Positions 23,026 through 34,700 of a DNA stretch of 64,000 nt are shown piece after piece. The stretch covers positions 18,083,952 to 18,147,951 of the forward strand of contig CM071579.1 in the NCBI GenBank assembly GCA_036426205.1. Direction: 5' to 3'. Source of the DNA: Ascaphus truei (lineage: Eukaryota > Chordata > Amphibia > Anura > Ascaphidae). The notes beneath the pieces were generated by a model. The model did not search any database, was not told where the DNA came from, and was given only the letters and a program-made list of their open reading frames with translations. Every line of letters starts with the position of its first letter. Position 1 is the first letter of the stretch. The position numbers and the translations under genes were made by a program.

Positions 23026-24445
23026 CGTACTTTAAAAGCACGCCAGATTTTTGCACCAGCTAAAGGCTGGCGCAAAAAAATGGAGCCATTAATAAAATCA
23101 TTGTTTACGTATTTTTCACCACACAATTAATACAACAGGCCGGCGGGTGTACACGGGTGATCCCCGCGGGAGTCCGGGGCCCCCGCTGGCCAATACTTTC
23201 AAATAAATACACCCCCCACCCCCGCCCCCTAACACATACAGTACGATAATGGTAAAAATTACTATTATCCAGATATGGCTAATAGTGCATTTGCCCATTA
23301 ACAAGAAGATATAAAGTAAATAAATCTTGCACTCCTCCGTTGCCACAAACAATGCAGTACAATCAAAAATACAATCTATTGTCCCCTAACCCCTTAATCA
23401 CCTTCGCGGTTAGTAACCGCTATAGAAATTAAGGGGTTAACCCACCCTCTCCCACTACCCACACAGAAGGCCTAACCATCCTCCCCAGGCACAAAGAACA
23501 TATACAGACCAGCACCCAACAGAGACCAATAAGTCCCAAATAGAGTCCAAACAAATGAAGGAGGAGTGAATCCAGATGATCCAATCTAGAAGATCTCCAA
23601 TCCAGGGGTCCGTGACATAGGGACAGAGACAAAAAAAAATCATAGTGTAATACGTAATATTAAAATTGGACAAACAACATAAAACACATAACAAGAGACA
23701 TAACACTTAACACTCAAGCTGAAAATAAAATAACTATTTATTAAAACAAAGGAGCCTGCTGCAGCGGGTCATCAAGGGGTTAAAACCCAAAACCCTACTT
23801 AGCAGGATTGGAATTATTGCGCGTGTGTGTGACCAAGTATTTGCAGATGTCGGTAGCAGTGAGGGTCCTCGCAGGCTCCCCAATATGTGGTATGCGTCCC
23901 GTTTTCCTCTGACTTCGGGGGACTCTACAAGATGGATGCAGGGGAAGGGGAAGGCACATACAACTGCACACGTCCAAAGCAGCCTCTCTCGCGATAACAC
24001 GATCGTGTTACCTCCCCAGGCAACTACCCCCACCCTTCACCCATTCATTGGTACAGTGGGTAAATCATGCTCATATAATATTTACCCCTATAGCAAGAAA
24101 TGGTCAAGGAATTAAAAAAACAGGCCCAAATAAAAACACATTACATTGCAAAATCAACACATTACTAATGCAATCAAACAATTGAATGGCGTGTCGCTTT
24201 CTAAATTCGTGGTGCAGCGTTTTTTTCTGGGCTTTTTGCCTTCTCTACTTTACTGGTTATCTACCTTCAATGTTTTTTTGCACACAGACTACCAAGTTAA
24301 AAGGATCCTGCAAGTAAAGAAACTCCTGCGGTTGTGGTTTCCTCTTGGGAGTGACAAACTATTGTACATCTGGCTGTGAGTATCCTTCCATTTATTGCTG
24401 GGCTCATATATTGTACTAGAGGTGTGATGTTTATGCGTTTGAATG
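23026..24445. other. unannotated stretch with a nested palindrome
   Basis: At 23387-23439 TAACCCCTTAAT faces ATTAAGGGGTTA, and inside it GCGGTTA faces TAACCGC around one base (23406-23420). The rest has no gene or clear repeat. Confidence 0.45.
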
Positions 24446-25612
24446 TGTTGCCCCGGACCCCTTGGGCTCCAGTGACCCCCCCTTACGTCCATGGGTGATG
24501 CAGGTGCGCCTCTGGAGGGTGTGGGTGTCGCCGGAGTCAGTGACGGATAGTCAGCTCCTCAGAGAGGTGGGGGCAATGTGCAGGGAGCGCTCCGGTGCTT
24601 CGTAGGCTCCACGGGGGCCCGAACGCTCAGAGTGCCGCCATTTTGTGAGTTGCGCATGCACAGTGCATGCGACTAGTGCGGTGTCCATTACTGTATTGCG
24701 CATGCGCGGGAAGGCTCCGGAGTGGGAACTACAGGTTCCATGAGCCTCGGGGGCGATCACCTGTTACACAGCAGCCAATAGGGCTCTAGGGTTTCACTGG
24801 CTGACAGGATATAGTCACAATACTCAGACCACGTTAGTCAGTGTGTGACAGGCAGGGATAGGGGACAGAGGGTTCGTGCAGAGAGGCAAGTAGCCTCTGC
24901 ACTAGGCCAGCATACCCCTAGGCCCCAGTCATGGGCCCTAAGTCATTCTGTAAGTTTTTGGTTGCTTCCGGGACAGCCCTAGAATAAGGAATGGATCCCC
25001 TTAGCAACGCAGGATAGTTAGGGACATAGCGGACGCTGCAATCCCTGAGGGGAGGTCTGGGATCAGGTCACCAGGGCACCCCTGACAACGCCGTGGAGGA
25101 GTGTGGATCGGCGGATCCTTTTTGAAGTCTCAGCGAACCGGGCGCGCCAGTCTGAAAGTGCACCAACATACCGGTACAACACAGGTGAGGATCACGCCTA
25201 TAAGGGTGGGTTCTTTGGGGACACTGGGGGGTTAAGTGACCAAGGGACTACGCATCACTGTGGACACGGTGCGTGGGCACATGGTGCTGGGAATAACAGT
25301 TGAGGAAAGGCCCTGCGAGGCATGGGGCAGTTGTGGATATAAGTATTATCGTTATCAGAGTGAGAGTTATATTATTCATATGCTACAGCTAATTACAGTA
25401 AAGGTTCCACTATTTTTATCACTGTGTGTGTTTAATTATTGTGTCCTGTGAGGGGCTGCTTCTACTCTGCTGGGATCCCTCACAGGTGGAGGCGCTGCAC
25501 CATAGTAAGTATATACCCCAGGCTCTCCGTGGCAGAGACTCAGACTCCTGAAGCCAACAGGTATAAGAGCAGCACTGGTAGCTTCCTGTGTTCTGGGGGA
25601 AACAGGGCTACA
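24446..25612 (+). mobile_element. solo LTR, copy 2 (plus orientation)
   Basis: Begins TGTTGCCCCGG and ends AACAGGGCTACA. The order of shared blocks matches copy 1 (see 21993-22692), including GCGCATGCGC, the CAGCAGCCAATAGGGCTC block, an AGTAAA site, GTCCTGTGAGGGGCTG, and GTGGAGGCGCTGCACCATAG. Flanks aatg and aata agree at 3 of 4 positions. At 1167 bp it is longer than the other copies. No gag, protease or polymerase sequence is next to it. Confidence 0.65.
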
Positions 25613-25812
25613 AATATATATATATATGGTCAGATGACTGCAGTTCAATGCTAAATCCTCTATAAGTACATCATAAGGACTTATATTGTCAAGGCTTGCA
25701 TAAGGGTTTTTTCCTTTTCCTGCTAATTACCATATTGGATTATAGAAAACATTCCGGATTTACACCTGTGGGTTCTTTTCTTCATAGTGAATCCCAATTA
25801 TTTGAGCCCCCT

Positions 25813-26535
25813 GAGTTAGGAGAGGGGAGAGTCAGTGTTTTGGGGAGGGGGTATAGGAGGAGTTAGGGGAGGAGAGAGTCAGTGTTTTGGGGAGGGGGTA
25901 TAGGAGGAGATAGGGGAGGCACAGTCAGTGTTTTGGGGAGGGGGTATAGGAGGAGATAGGGGAGGAGAGAGTTGGTGTTTTGGGGAGGGGGTATAGGAGG
26001 AGTTAGGGGAGGAGAGAGTCAGTGTTTTAGGGAGCGGGTATAGGAGGAGATAGGGGAGGACACAGTCAGTGTTTTGGGGAGTGGGTATAGGAGGAGATAG
26101 GGGAGGAGAGAGTCAGAGTTTTGGGGAGGAGGTATAGGAGGAGTTAGGGGAGGAGAGTCAGTGTTTTGGGGAGGGGGTATAGGAGGGATTAGGGGAGGAG
26201 AGAGTCAGTGTTTTGGGGAGGGGGTATAGGAGGGATTAGGGGAGGAGAGAGTCAGTGTTTTGGGGAGTGGTTATTGGAGGAGTTAGGGAATGAGAGTCAG
26301 TGTTTTGGGGAGGGGGTATAGAAGGAGATAGGGGAGGAGAGAGTGTTTTGGGGAGGGGATATAAGAGGAGTTAGGGGAGGAGTCAGTAGTTTGGGGAAGG
26401 GGTATAGGAGAAGTTAGGGGAGAGAGTCAGTATTTTGGGGAGGGGGTATTGGAGGAGTTAGGGATGGAGTCAGTGTTTTGGGGAGGGGGTATAGGAGGAG
26501 TTACAGGAGGGGGCATAGGATGAGTTAGGGGAGAT
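25813..26535 (+). repeat. 46-bp G-rich minisatellite, about 15 copies
   Basis: The unit contains GAGTTAGGGGAGGAGAGAG, then TCAGTGTTTTGGGGAGGGGG and TATAGGAG. Units vary by substitutions and small deletions (for example loss of GAGTT or AGAGA). Each unit has several G-runs of 4-5, so the plus strand could form G-quadruplexes. Confidence 0.95.
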
Positions 26536-26756
26536 GAGTTAGTGCGATTTTATAATGAGACGAATTACAAGTTGCACCTATAACTTGTGCAGTTTCCCTC
26601 TCCCTTTGCGTTAAATAAATGCCCCATTTTCCGGTGGCTTTATCTATGCTCCCAATTGTTCTGTGCCAGATTTAAAAAGCAAAATTAGCCCGATTCATAC
26701 ATATGCTGCAACCACAAAGTGATGCAGATGCTAATTCTTGCTATATTGTATTGTGA

Positions 26757-27010
26757 TAGAAACATAGAATTTGACGGCAGATAAGAACCACCCGTCTATT
26801 TTCTATCTGCTGTAAACCCTCAGATCCTATTATCATTGGTTGTATTCCGTATTTAGGATAGCCTGATGTCTATCCCAAGCATTTTCCCATTCCGTTAATG
26901 TATTAGCCCCTACCACTGCTGGAAGGCTACTCCACGAACCTACCCACCTTTCTGTGAAGAAGTGCTCCCTCGCATATGCCCAGTAGTCTCTTGAAATATA
27001 ATAGGAAACT
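26757..27010 (-). repeat. CR1-type LINE 3' UTR fragment
   Basis: Blocks AGAATTTGACGGCAGATAAG, CTGATGTCTATCCCAAGCAT and TTTCTGTGAAGAAGTGCTCC are typical of a CR1 3' region seen widely in amphibians and other vertebrates (recognised from memory of the family). Orientation is inferred from the family. No reverse transcriptase is present. Confidence 0.65.
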
Positions 27011-27196
27011 GTTAGTACAGGGGAGAACCTCGCTGCAGCAATGGAAGGAGACAGCCCTTGGACATGGCTCTGGAAAGATAGTTGGTTTATGACAAGGACA
27101 AAAGAAGAAAACAACATAATAGAGATGGACCATGTATCAAATAAAGACGGTATTGCTGTTATGTCGAGCCTGAGAGTGAATTTCATGTTGTATATT

Positions 27197-27932
27197 TGTA
27201 ACAGTGTTTCCCCCACCCAATCGCAGATAGGGGCCATTACAGGGTGTGTGGTGCATATACCTGCTGGCAACAGGAGGGCTGAGTCGTCCGCCGATGGTAG
27301 TGGGGACACAGGAACAGGCTTCTGGGGTTCATACCCCACATATGTCCTTAGCAGTGCAGCGCCTCCATCTGCCATAGGCTCCAGGAATGGAAGGTGATCT
27401 CCCATGATAGAACTTATTACTTCTCCCCCCAGTAAGGTCACGCACCAGGCAGGAGGTATATTGCAAAACTGGAACGGGTTTATTACTACACTCTGCAGTA
27501 ACAGTTACACAGCAGTCTTCTGCCAGATATAGTCTGGCAGTATTCACTGGATAATGGTCCCTGGACAATCACTACAGGCCAAGGGCACCCACAGCCATCC
27601 TAGCTCTTCCCCACCTCACCTAGCAGAGGCAGAGGTATGGTCCACACTCACTCTCCCCCGGAGGGAAGCGCACATGGGAAGGCCCCAATCTCAGGCTCCC
27701 AGTTGTGTGACCTGCCTTCCTCAGAGGGGAAGGAACAACTGAATTTGGGCATTGCCTGCTCTTAAGTACAGCCAGGAGGAGGGCACCAAACTTGGTGTCA
27801 CTGCCTCCCACTGTTACTCACGTGCAGTACCAAGAAGGGGAAAACCCCATACCAACTACTGGCAACCTGATCGTACCAGGGTTTACTGCCAGCCCAAGGG
27901 CAGAATAGTAGCCATCAGGTGACCTGGCTACA
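27197..27932 (-). mobile_element. solo LTR, copy 3
   Basis: Starts TGTAACAG and ends GGCTACA. It is flanked by a perfect 4-bp duplication tatt (27193-27196 and 27933-27936). On the minus strand it carries AATAAA near 27480 and the blocks GGAGGCGCTGCAC and CCAGCAGGTATAT shared with the other copies. A 4-bp duplication and TG...CA ends fit an LTR retrotransposon. No internal genes are present, as expected after recombination between two LTRs. Confidence 0.75.
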
Positions 27933-27936
27933 TATT

Positions 27937-29296
27937 TATGAGGTGGCTCTTTGTCATGACATAGCCGTGCTTGTTTCCGTGAGTGTCATGATAATATCAT
28001 GAGATGTTATGTGTTTTAATCAATCTGGTGCTTCAGGGTTAATGGGGCAACAGTTTGAGTTTAAAAATACAATATATTGGGTTTATGAAAGGTCAAGACT
28101 TTTCCTGGGTCTGTGCTGGTTTTCAAAGAGGACTTAATTGGGAGGGCCTATCACGGATGGTCCACTAAAAGTGACATATGTGTTGTTTAGAAGGCCATAA
28201 ATGATAACCAGAGACTATTCAGTCAGCCTCAAAGAAAACTAAACATTTGTGAATAATTACGCTTTAGTTGGATGACTTTATTAAAAATGAGAATATCATG
28301 TAACATCATCTTCTGTACCTACTAAGAGTTCCATGAGTGTAATCGTATCAAAAAGTCGTGTGGAATGAGTTCCACATGAGGTCTAGCAGGTAATAAGGGA
28401 CAGATATCCAGATGCTGCTCAAATTTAAGGGCAAGGCGGTCATACTTAGTCTTATTGGGAAGGGGAAATATGAGTGCTTTTATATACTTTGGCAAAACTT
28501 AAACTTTATTTGGTAGAAGTTGTTTCCTCTGTCATACAATTGTCAATCTAGAAGCTGATTTACGACAGGGGTGGGCGTATGTTGTTTCGATGGGGAAAAA
28601 TAGTACATAAGACTTAGCAAGGTATTATGAAAATCAGATTTCAACAGAGGTGTGTTTTGGACCAAACAGGTGGAGCCTCATTTCTCTGCCAGTGACCTCT
28701 CTTGGAGAAAATCTTGACATATGGTAACGTAATGTATAAGGATTTCTGTTTTTCCTGTTATTTTAAGAAACTGTCCTGCATTTACTGTAATTGTATGTTC
28801 TTGTAATCCTTTTTCTGTAATCTAAGCACTGCATTTTTATATATATTAAAACATATAAGTAATGCTTTGGGGCTCAGAATGAACTGTTGCATGCTCTGGA
28901 GAAAGTATGTACTTTTTCAGACACATTTTGCTACAACAGATTTTTGTGTGTTAAGTAAACAGGTTTTCTATAATAAACAGACACCTAATACCTTGGCAGA
29001 TATTTTAATTTTACATATGTTATTTGCATAATTCTTGGGTGGTGACAGCATATAGATATGATTGCAATTGAGTAACTTATTGAAAGTTCCTTGCGCAGGA
29101 GAAAGGTGAGTTTGCTAGAGTTAGCCGTGTGTATTAACCGTGGTTGCATATCTAAGTCACGTGCCCACTTGCGTGTTGTTTGTGACAGATGGTATATGGG
29201 GATGGATTGAGGGGAGATTGTTCATTTGAGGGACCTTTGCAAAGCTGAAAAGTGGGACAGCTTGTGAGCTGTGTATTAACCCTTCTCACGTGACAG
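27937..29296. other. unannotated stretch
   Basis: AT-rich sequence with no gene, RNA or repeat that I recognise. Confidence 0.4.
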
Positions 29297-30575
29297 TGAG
29301 GTCACCCTCCTCTATCGCATCCCCCCCATCCGCCCCCGTGCATCTCCCTATCCCCCTATCCTCCCCGGTACACCACTCTGTCCTCCCCTGCACATCCCTC
29401 CTCTCCTCCTCCACACGTTCCTCCCATCCTCCCCCATGCATCCCTCCCATCCTCCCCCGCACAACCCCCCATCCTCCCCTGCACATCCCTCCCATCCTTT
29501 CCTGTACATCCCCCTCATTCTGCTCCGTGCATTCCCCCATCCTCCCACGTGCATCCCCCATCCTCCCCCGCACATCCATCTCATGCCCCCCCAGGGCATC
29601 CCTCCCATCCTACCCCTCGCATCCCTCCCATCCTCCCCCTTGCATCTCCCTATACCGCCATCCTCCCTATACTGCACATCCCTCCTCTCCTCCTCTGCAC
29701 GTTCCTCCCACCCTCTCCCACACATTCCTCCCATCCTCCCCCGCACAACCCTCCCATCCTCCCTTGCACATCCCACCCACCCTCGCATGTGCATCCCCCC
29801 ATTCAGCTACGTGCATCCCCCCCATCCTCCCACATGCATCCCCTCCATCCTTCCCCATACATCCATCCCATGCTCCCGGCGCATTCCACCCCCCACCCCC
29901 CACGCTTCCCTCCCATCCTCCCCTACACATCTCTCCCATCCTCTCCTTCGCATCCCTCCCATTCTCCCTCTCGCATCCCTCCCATCCTCCCCTGCACATC
30001 CCTCCCATCCTCCCCTGCACATCCCTCCCATCCTCCCCCATGCATCTCCCAATCCCCTCATCCTCTTCGGCACACCCCTCCACCCTCCCCTGTACATCCC
30101 TCCCATCCTCCCCCACACAGCCCCCTCCATCCTCCCCTGCACATCCCTCCCATCCCCTCCCGTGCACATCCCCATCATTCCCCGCACATCCCCACCATCC
30201 TCCAACACGCATCCCTCCAATTCTCTCGTGTGCATCCCCCCATTCAGCTCCACGCATCCCCCCATCCTCTCCTGTGCATCCCCGGCAATCTTATACACGT
30301 ATCCTCCCACGTGGATCCCCCCACTCTCCCCCGCGTATCCATCCCATGCTCCCCGGCGCATTCCTCCTATCCCCCCACGCATTCCTCACATCCTCACCCG
30401 TGTATCTCCGAATCCCATCATCCTCCCCGGCACACCCCCCCCATGCATCCCCCCCAACTCCCCCATGCACCCCCCCACGCATCCCCCCCATGCATCCCTC
30501 CCCATCCTCTCCCTCGCGCATGCCTCCCCATTCTCCCCCATGCACCCCGCTCATCCTTCCCCCCCAAAACATCCC
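29297..30575. repeat. C-rich minisatellite of about 23 bp
   Basis: Variants of CCCATCCTCCCCTGCACATC follow each other for 1.28 kb, with lengths of 20-25 bp and many substitutions. The plus strand is almost purely C and T with few G. All three plus-strand frames stay open (439, 386 and 364 codons, Pro/His/Ser-rich), and so do the minus-strand frames (Gly/Arg/Glu-rich). Openness in all frames shows it comes from composition and period rather than selection for a protein. Confidence 0.9.
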
Positions 30576-31162
30576 ACGGGAGAGACGACCCAGTAGAATT
30601 TTTATTTAATGAACATATATTTATTTACAAACACTCTTTGTAAATATTAATTAAACAAGAAGAAATTCCACACGATTTCATTCTTTTTATTTCCATATAT
30701 CAGACGATCAGGTTCCCCTATTCTACCACAATCCCAGATGAGACCCAATACCAACTAACTTAACTTAAACCAGAACCACAACACCAGAGCCAGTGAGTAT
30801 CCAAAAGCTGCTCTCTCATTCAAGTGATAAATATGTATGTAGTCATGATTAATGTTCATGTCAGTTTGGCTGTAATGTTTTACACAGGTATTGGGTTCCA
30901 GGGGCAGTTAAGTGGAAGATAACTGCGCACATTAATCACGTTTGATGACTCTCTATCCCAGAAGGACAGAGAGATGAACTGGAGATCGCGGGATCACTCA
31001 TTGTTTTAAGAAAGAGACGCTGCGTCTATTGACCTAATTTTTCCTAAAAATACCCAATTGCAGCCACAATTAATCATAAATTAAATAAGGTGTCTCGGCA
31101 TGGCAACAAAGCAGAGCACTAACCACGACACGTCGCAATATACAGATGTTTCAAACTTAGCC
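30576..31162. other. unannotated stretch
   Basis: No gene or repeat recognised. Confidence 0.4.
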
Positions 31163-31347
31163 CAGGGGTGGGGCAACTCCAGCCCTCTAGGTCCACCAGC
31201 TGGTGAGGTTTTCAGGATATCCCTGCTTCAGCACAGGTGGCGCAGTCGAAGACTGAGCCACTGATTGAGCCACCTGTGCTGAAGTAAAGATCTCCTGAAA
31301 ACCTGAAAAGTTGGTGGCCCTTGAGAGCTGGAGTTGCCCCACCCCTG
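31163..31347. mobile_element. hAT-type palindromic MITE, complete
   Basis: Termini CAGGGGTGGGGCAACTCC and TTGCCCCACCCCTG, with both inner arms (TTTTCAGGATATCCCTGC and GATTGAGCCACCTGTG). No 8-bp duplication remains (acttagcc versus tgcggggg), which suggests an old insertion or a rearranged flank. Confidence 0.8.
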
Positions 31348-31369
31348 TGCGGGGGAACATTATGGTGCA

Positions 31370-31709
31370 TAAGGCCTCGGGCATGGTCAGCGCATAAGGC
31401 GCGCTGCTGCTCGGCAGTGAGCCCCTGCAGCCGCAATGAGAGCGGCTTTAGCAGGGGCTCGCGCACGCTTCCGCAAGCGTGCGGAAGCGTAGGTCTTAGC
31501 AAAATTTTAAATTCAAGCGTTCAAGGGAGCGCAGGGCGGGTCACGTGAGCAGTTCGCCCAATGAGGGCGAACCAGCTCCGTGACGTCACAGCCCCCCCCC
31601 CCCCGACACGCTCCCGGACGGCGCGCGGTCTAAGGCCAGGGAAAGCACCCGCTTTCTCTCAGCCTCAGCGCGCCTCCGCCCGGCTCCATTCACCCTGGAC
31701 GCAGCCTTA
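31370..31709. mobile_element. GC-rich palindromic MITE (Harbinger-like)
   Basis: TAAGGCCTCGGGCATGG at the left, CCTGGACGCAGCCTTA at the right. Inside lie CCTGCAGCCGCAATGAGAGC, a hairpin CGCTTCCGCA...TGCGGAAGCG, and GTTCGCCCAATGAGGGCGAA, all shared with 61391-61735. A C-run is at about 31592-31605. The copy at 62213-62613 has a clean TAA duplication, the TWA type known for PIF-Harbinger; here the flanks are TAA and TTA. Confidence 0.55.
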
Positions 31710-32034
31710 TATATAAGGCTTCGCAAACGTTTTTTGTGGTGCAAAATTTGCTCAGGTCAAATGCAATACTAATTGCGCTTGTGTCCGACCTTTGGATTAA
31801 GTTTTCATTTGTTCATCTGCGGCAAAAATGTTGTTAATTTGTTCTGGCGCTCAGAAATGCACTGCGTGTGGTCTACAGATGTTAATGGTACGGACGAAAA
31901 AGTATTTCTGTCCATCACAAAATAAATTAATAGGCTATCAAAATCGTCCTCGAAGTTAACTTGTGGTAAGACATCAAAAGTCTCTTCATGGTGTTAGCGC
32001 TGAGTTCAGTTGTTTTGTTGAAACCCCAAAATGT
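31710..32034. other. unannotated stretch
   Basis: No gene or repeat recognised. Confidence 0.4.
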
Positions 32035-32345
32035 ATTTGTTGCAGCACGGATATTTAAAGCAGCAAAATATGTGAAATCTAATATGGGTTTTTTGTTTTT
32101 TTAATAAATCTGTAGTATTAGATAATTGTGATGTTTTGTTTTTTAATTCAACTCATAATGCCATTTTTAATTAGCTTTTTTTAAATAATATATATATATA
32201 TTTATATACAGTTGTATTTACACATATATATATATATATAACAAACATTTCAAACAACAACCTACACGTCACACGTATGAAGTCGCCATAGGACGCACGT
32301 TTTTTTTGGGGGGAAGATTTGTATTATTTTTTAGCACAGAAATTT
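32035..32345 (+). repeat. old unclassified interspersed repeat, copy 2
   Basis: Aligned blocks with 470-870 (GCAGCACGGAT, ATATGGGTT, TTTCAAACAAC, GTCACACGTATGAAGT, TTTTTAGCAC). A different part aligns with 43920-44025 (GTATTAGATAAT, TTCAACTCATAATGCC, ATTTTTAAT). Internal TA-rich simple repeats lie at about 32185-32240. Confidence 0.55.
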
Positions 32346-32503
32346 CTGTGAAAAAAAAGTCAAATAAAACCTTAGTACATTGGCCCCAGAGAGCTTTTTT
32401 TCAGAAAATCACATGATGGTTTCCAAATGGTAGATAAGTCATTTACGGCCTAAGTGCTTTCTCTTTGCTGAAATATGCACTGCTAAAGGTACAGTTCCTC
32501 TAA

Positions 32504-32788
32504 TACCAACAGGTCGGGTTATCAGGATATCCCAGCTTCAGCACAGGTGGCTCAATCAGAGGCTCAGTCTTTGACTGAGCCTCTGATTGAGCCAACTGTG
32601 CTGAATCAGAGACTGATTGAGCCACATGTGCTGAAACAGGGACTGATTGAGACACCTATGCTGAAGCAGGGACTGATTGATCCACCTGTGCTGAACCATG
32701 GACTGATTGAGCCACCTGTGCTGAAGCAGGGATATCCTGAAACCCTGACCTGCTGGGGGGAGCTTAAAAAATTGAGTTGCGCCCCCTG
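32504..32788. mobile_element. hAT-type MITE with an expanded 30-bp arm repeat
   Basis: The left terminus is missing; the left arm starts CCAACAGGTCGGG at 32506. The right arm unit (GACTGATTGAGCCACCTGTG, then CTGAAGCAGG; 30 bp) is repeated about five times between 32585 and 32735, where other copies have it once. The right end is GCGCCCCCTG. Flanks tcctctaa and tcctatta match at 6 of 8 positions. Confidence 0.75.
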
Positions 32789-33236
32789 TCCTATTAGACA
32801 TGGGTTCTGACTTTGTGACGGGGGTTAACCCACGTTCTCCCAGCCTCTCCCAATCTCCAGTGACTCAGAGAAGTACGGCGGGTTGGCACTTTGACCAAAG
32901 TCAGCAGGTCCTCCAATAGTGCCGAAAAAACAAACAAAAGAAAACAGCGCACAACGCTCATAGTGAAGTATATCAATAAAATGTATTAAATGGCAAAAGA
33001 TAGGTAATCCCTAATAATGCCATCATGAATACTAAGAACGTGGCGATGCATTCCTAGTACGTCTCTTGTATTTAGTATTCAGTGCGTATTCAGCAGGAGA
33101 GCGCCAGAGGGCATTCTAACCCATCAGAACATTGGATGTATGCAGCTGTATGGACCTCTTTAGGTATCATTGCTAAGACTATCCTTGGATTAAGGTGACC
33201 TCTTCACTGCCACACTCATCGGTAAAGCCCCTGTGT
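32789..33236. other. unannotated stretch
   Basis: No gene or repeat recognised. Confidence 0.4.
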
Positions 33237-33244
33237 CTTTAGAG

Positions 33245-33426
33245 CAGGGGTCTGAAACTCAGTCCTCAAAGGCCACCAATAGGCCAGACCTTATGGATAT
33301 TCCTGCTTCAGCTCAGGTGGCTCAATCAGTGGCTCAGTCAACTGATCCACTGATTGAGCCACCTGGGCTGAAGCAGGGATATCCATACAAGTTGGTGGCC
33401 CTTGAGGACTGAGTTTGAGACCCCTG
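33245..33426. mobile_element. hAT-type palindromic MITE with duplication
   Basis: Termini CAGGGGTCTGAAACTC and GAGTTTGAGACCCCTG. Flanks ctttagag (33237-33244) and ctttatag (33427-33434) match at 7 of 8 positions and are centred on TA. 182 bp, non-coding. Confidence 0.85.
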
Positions 33427-33434
33427 CTTTATAG

Positions 33435-34156
33435 AGTAGTAGTAATGCTTTACACGGTGGTATCCAGGGGAAACGACAACGCCTTGCGTGACTCATGATG
33501 TAGCGCAGGGCCGGATTGGAGCAAGGCGGTGCGCGGTGCAGTGTGTGAGCACGGGCCTCTTATCACCACCCCTCCCCCTCCGGAGCCCACCCCTTGCGTC
33601 GCGTGGTGAAGTTGCGTCATCAAGGAGACGTGTCGTCATGTGACATACATGGAGATGTCGGCGCTTAGACGTCCCCGTGCTCTCCCTCTCACCCAGCTTC
33701 CGTAACCACAGCTTACAGAAGTTGGGCCGGGAGAAAGGGGCGGGGCCTCTGTAAGCGCGGGGCCCCGGCGCAGTCGTACCGCCATCCAGCCGCCACATCA
33801 CGGAGGCCCGGCTGCCCAGGTCTGGCTCTACATCTCTTTGACGTAGCAGCTGCATCATGGGCTTACAGCGTACCGCGCTCCTATGAAGCGGTCTGAACAG
33901 ACGAGGGACCGAAGAAGTGACCCCTCCACCTCTATTCGTGTGTTCAGCCACTTTACGACCCCTTGATCGCATTGCGCCGGAATGACTGGGGTACTGAAAG
34001 GGTTAAACATGAAGTCCCAAGTAAGGCCAGTTCAATAACCTACATCCACGTGATTCACAGCGGTTCTGACGCCTGCGCATTCTGAAATGGGTTTGAAACA
34101 TTTGGAAAGTTTCTCCTGGGAATAGTTACAAACCACAATGTCGTTCCCTGTAGATA
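33435..34156. other. GC-rich stretch, unclassified
   Basis: Between about 33505 and 33980 the sequence is GC- and CpG-rich. The minus-strand frame 33493-33972 (159 codons) is Arg-rich without recognisable domains. It is probably an old GC-rich repeat rather than a gene. Confidence 0.35.
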
Positions 34157-34590
34157 AAGACGGGCGAATCCGTTTCCCAGATTTTCTCACATTTCCCCCT
34201 CCCCCCCCCCCCCTAAAATAAAATCCGTTTTGCGGTGTAAAATCCGCAAATAGATTTGGTCGGTTTTAATCCGCGCGGATTCATCAAAAAACCGCCATCG
34301 GATACAACCCGCAGACGGATTTGTAGGATCCCATCCGCGGAGTCAGCAACTTGATAGCGGATTCTTAAAAAATCCGTCAACGAAATTGCTGAATCCGCAG
34401 GTCGGCTGCTACAAAAATCCGTCCAGGGGTCGCGGAAACCGCGGGGCGTGCTGGGTAATAATAATTTTAAAAAATCGGCAAAACGCGAGTCGCCCTTTTT
34501 GAAATTGATCCGGTGAAATTCGTGGACCAAAGGAACCGGGCGATCCGCTGCGGATCCAAATTCGCCCCCAAAAACTCGCCCATCTATACC
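34157..34590. mobile_element. MITE with GACGGGCGAATCCG / TCGCCCATC ends
   Basis: The left end AGACGGGCGAATCCG and the right end ACTCGCCCATCT are inverted relative to each other. The motif AATCCG and its complement recur many times inside, giving extensive secondary structure. A C-run lies at 34195-34213. The superfamily is unclear, with no clean duplication. Confidence 0.5.
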
Positions 34591-34650
34591 TGTAGACCCG
34601 GAGATCGCAGTTGAGGAGTATTTAAGCTGCACTGTTTCCTGAATTGTATG

Positions 34651-34700
34651 ACGCCTACCTGATGAAGGGCAGAGTACGGCGCTGAAATGTCGCTTTCTGC
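34651..34700 (+). other. Penelope-type hammerhead-like motif, site D
   Basis: CTGATGA at 34659-34665 is followed by an imperfect inner stem (AGGGC with GCGCT, one mismatch) and GAAA at 34684-34687. The outer stem seen in sites B and E is not formed. Degenerate copy. Confidence 0.35.

Noticed and set aside
23387..24000. Second piggyBac-type element bounded by TTAA at about 23436 and 23787
   Set aside because: TTAA is frequent in this sequence and the inverted ends (CCCACC versus CCCCTTGATG) match too poorly.
29290..30609. 439-codon proline-rich open frame
   Set aside because: It lies entirely in a 23-bp C-rich minisatellite. All other frames on both strands are also open and no domain or splice context exists.
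33493..33972. 159-codon Arg-rich minus-strand frame
   Set aside because: GC-rich composition, no recognisable domain, and overlapping open frames; probably part of an old GC-rich repeat.
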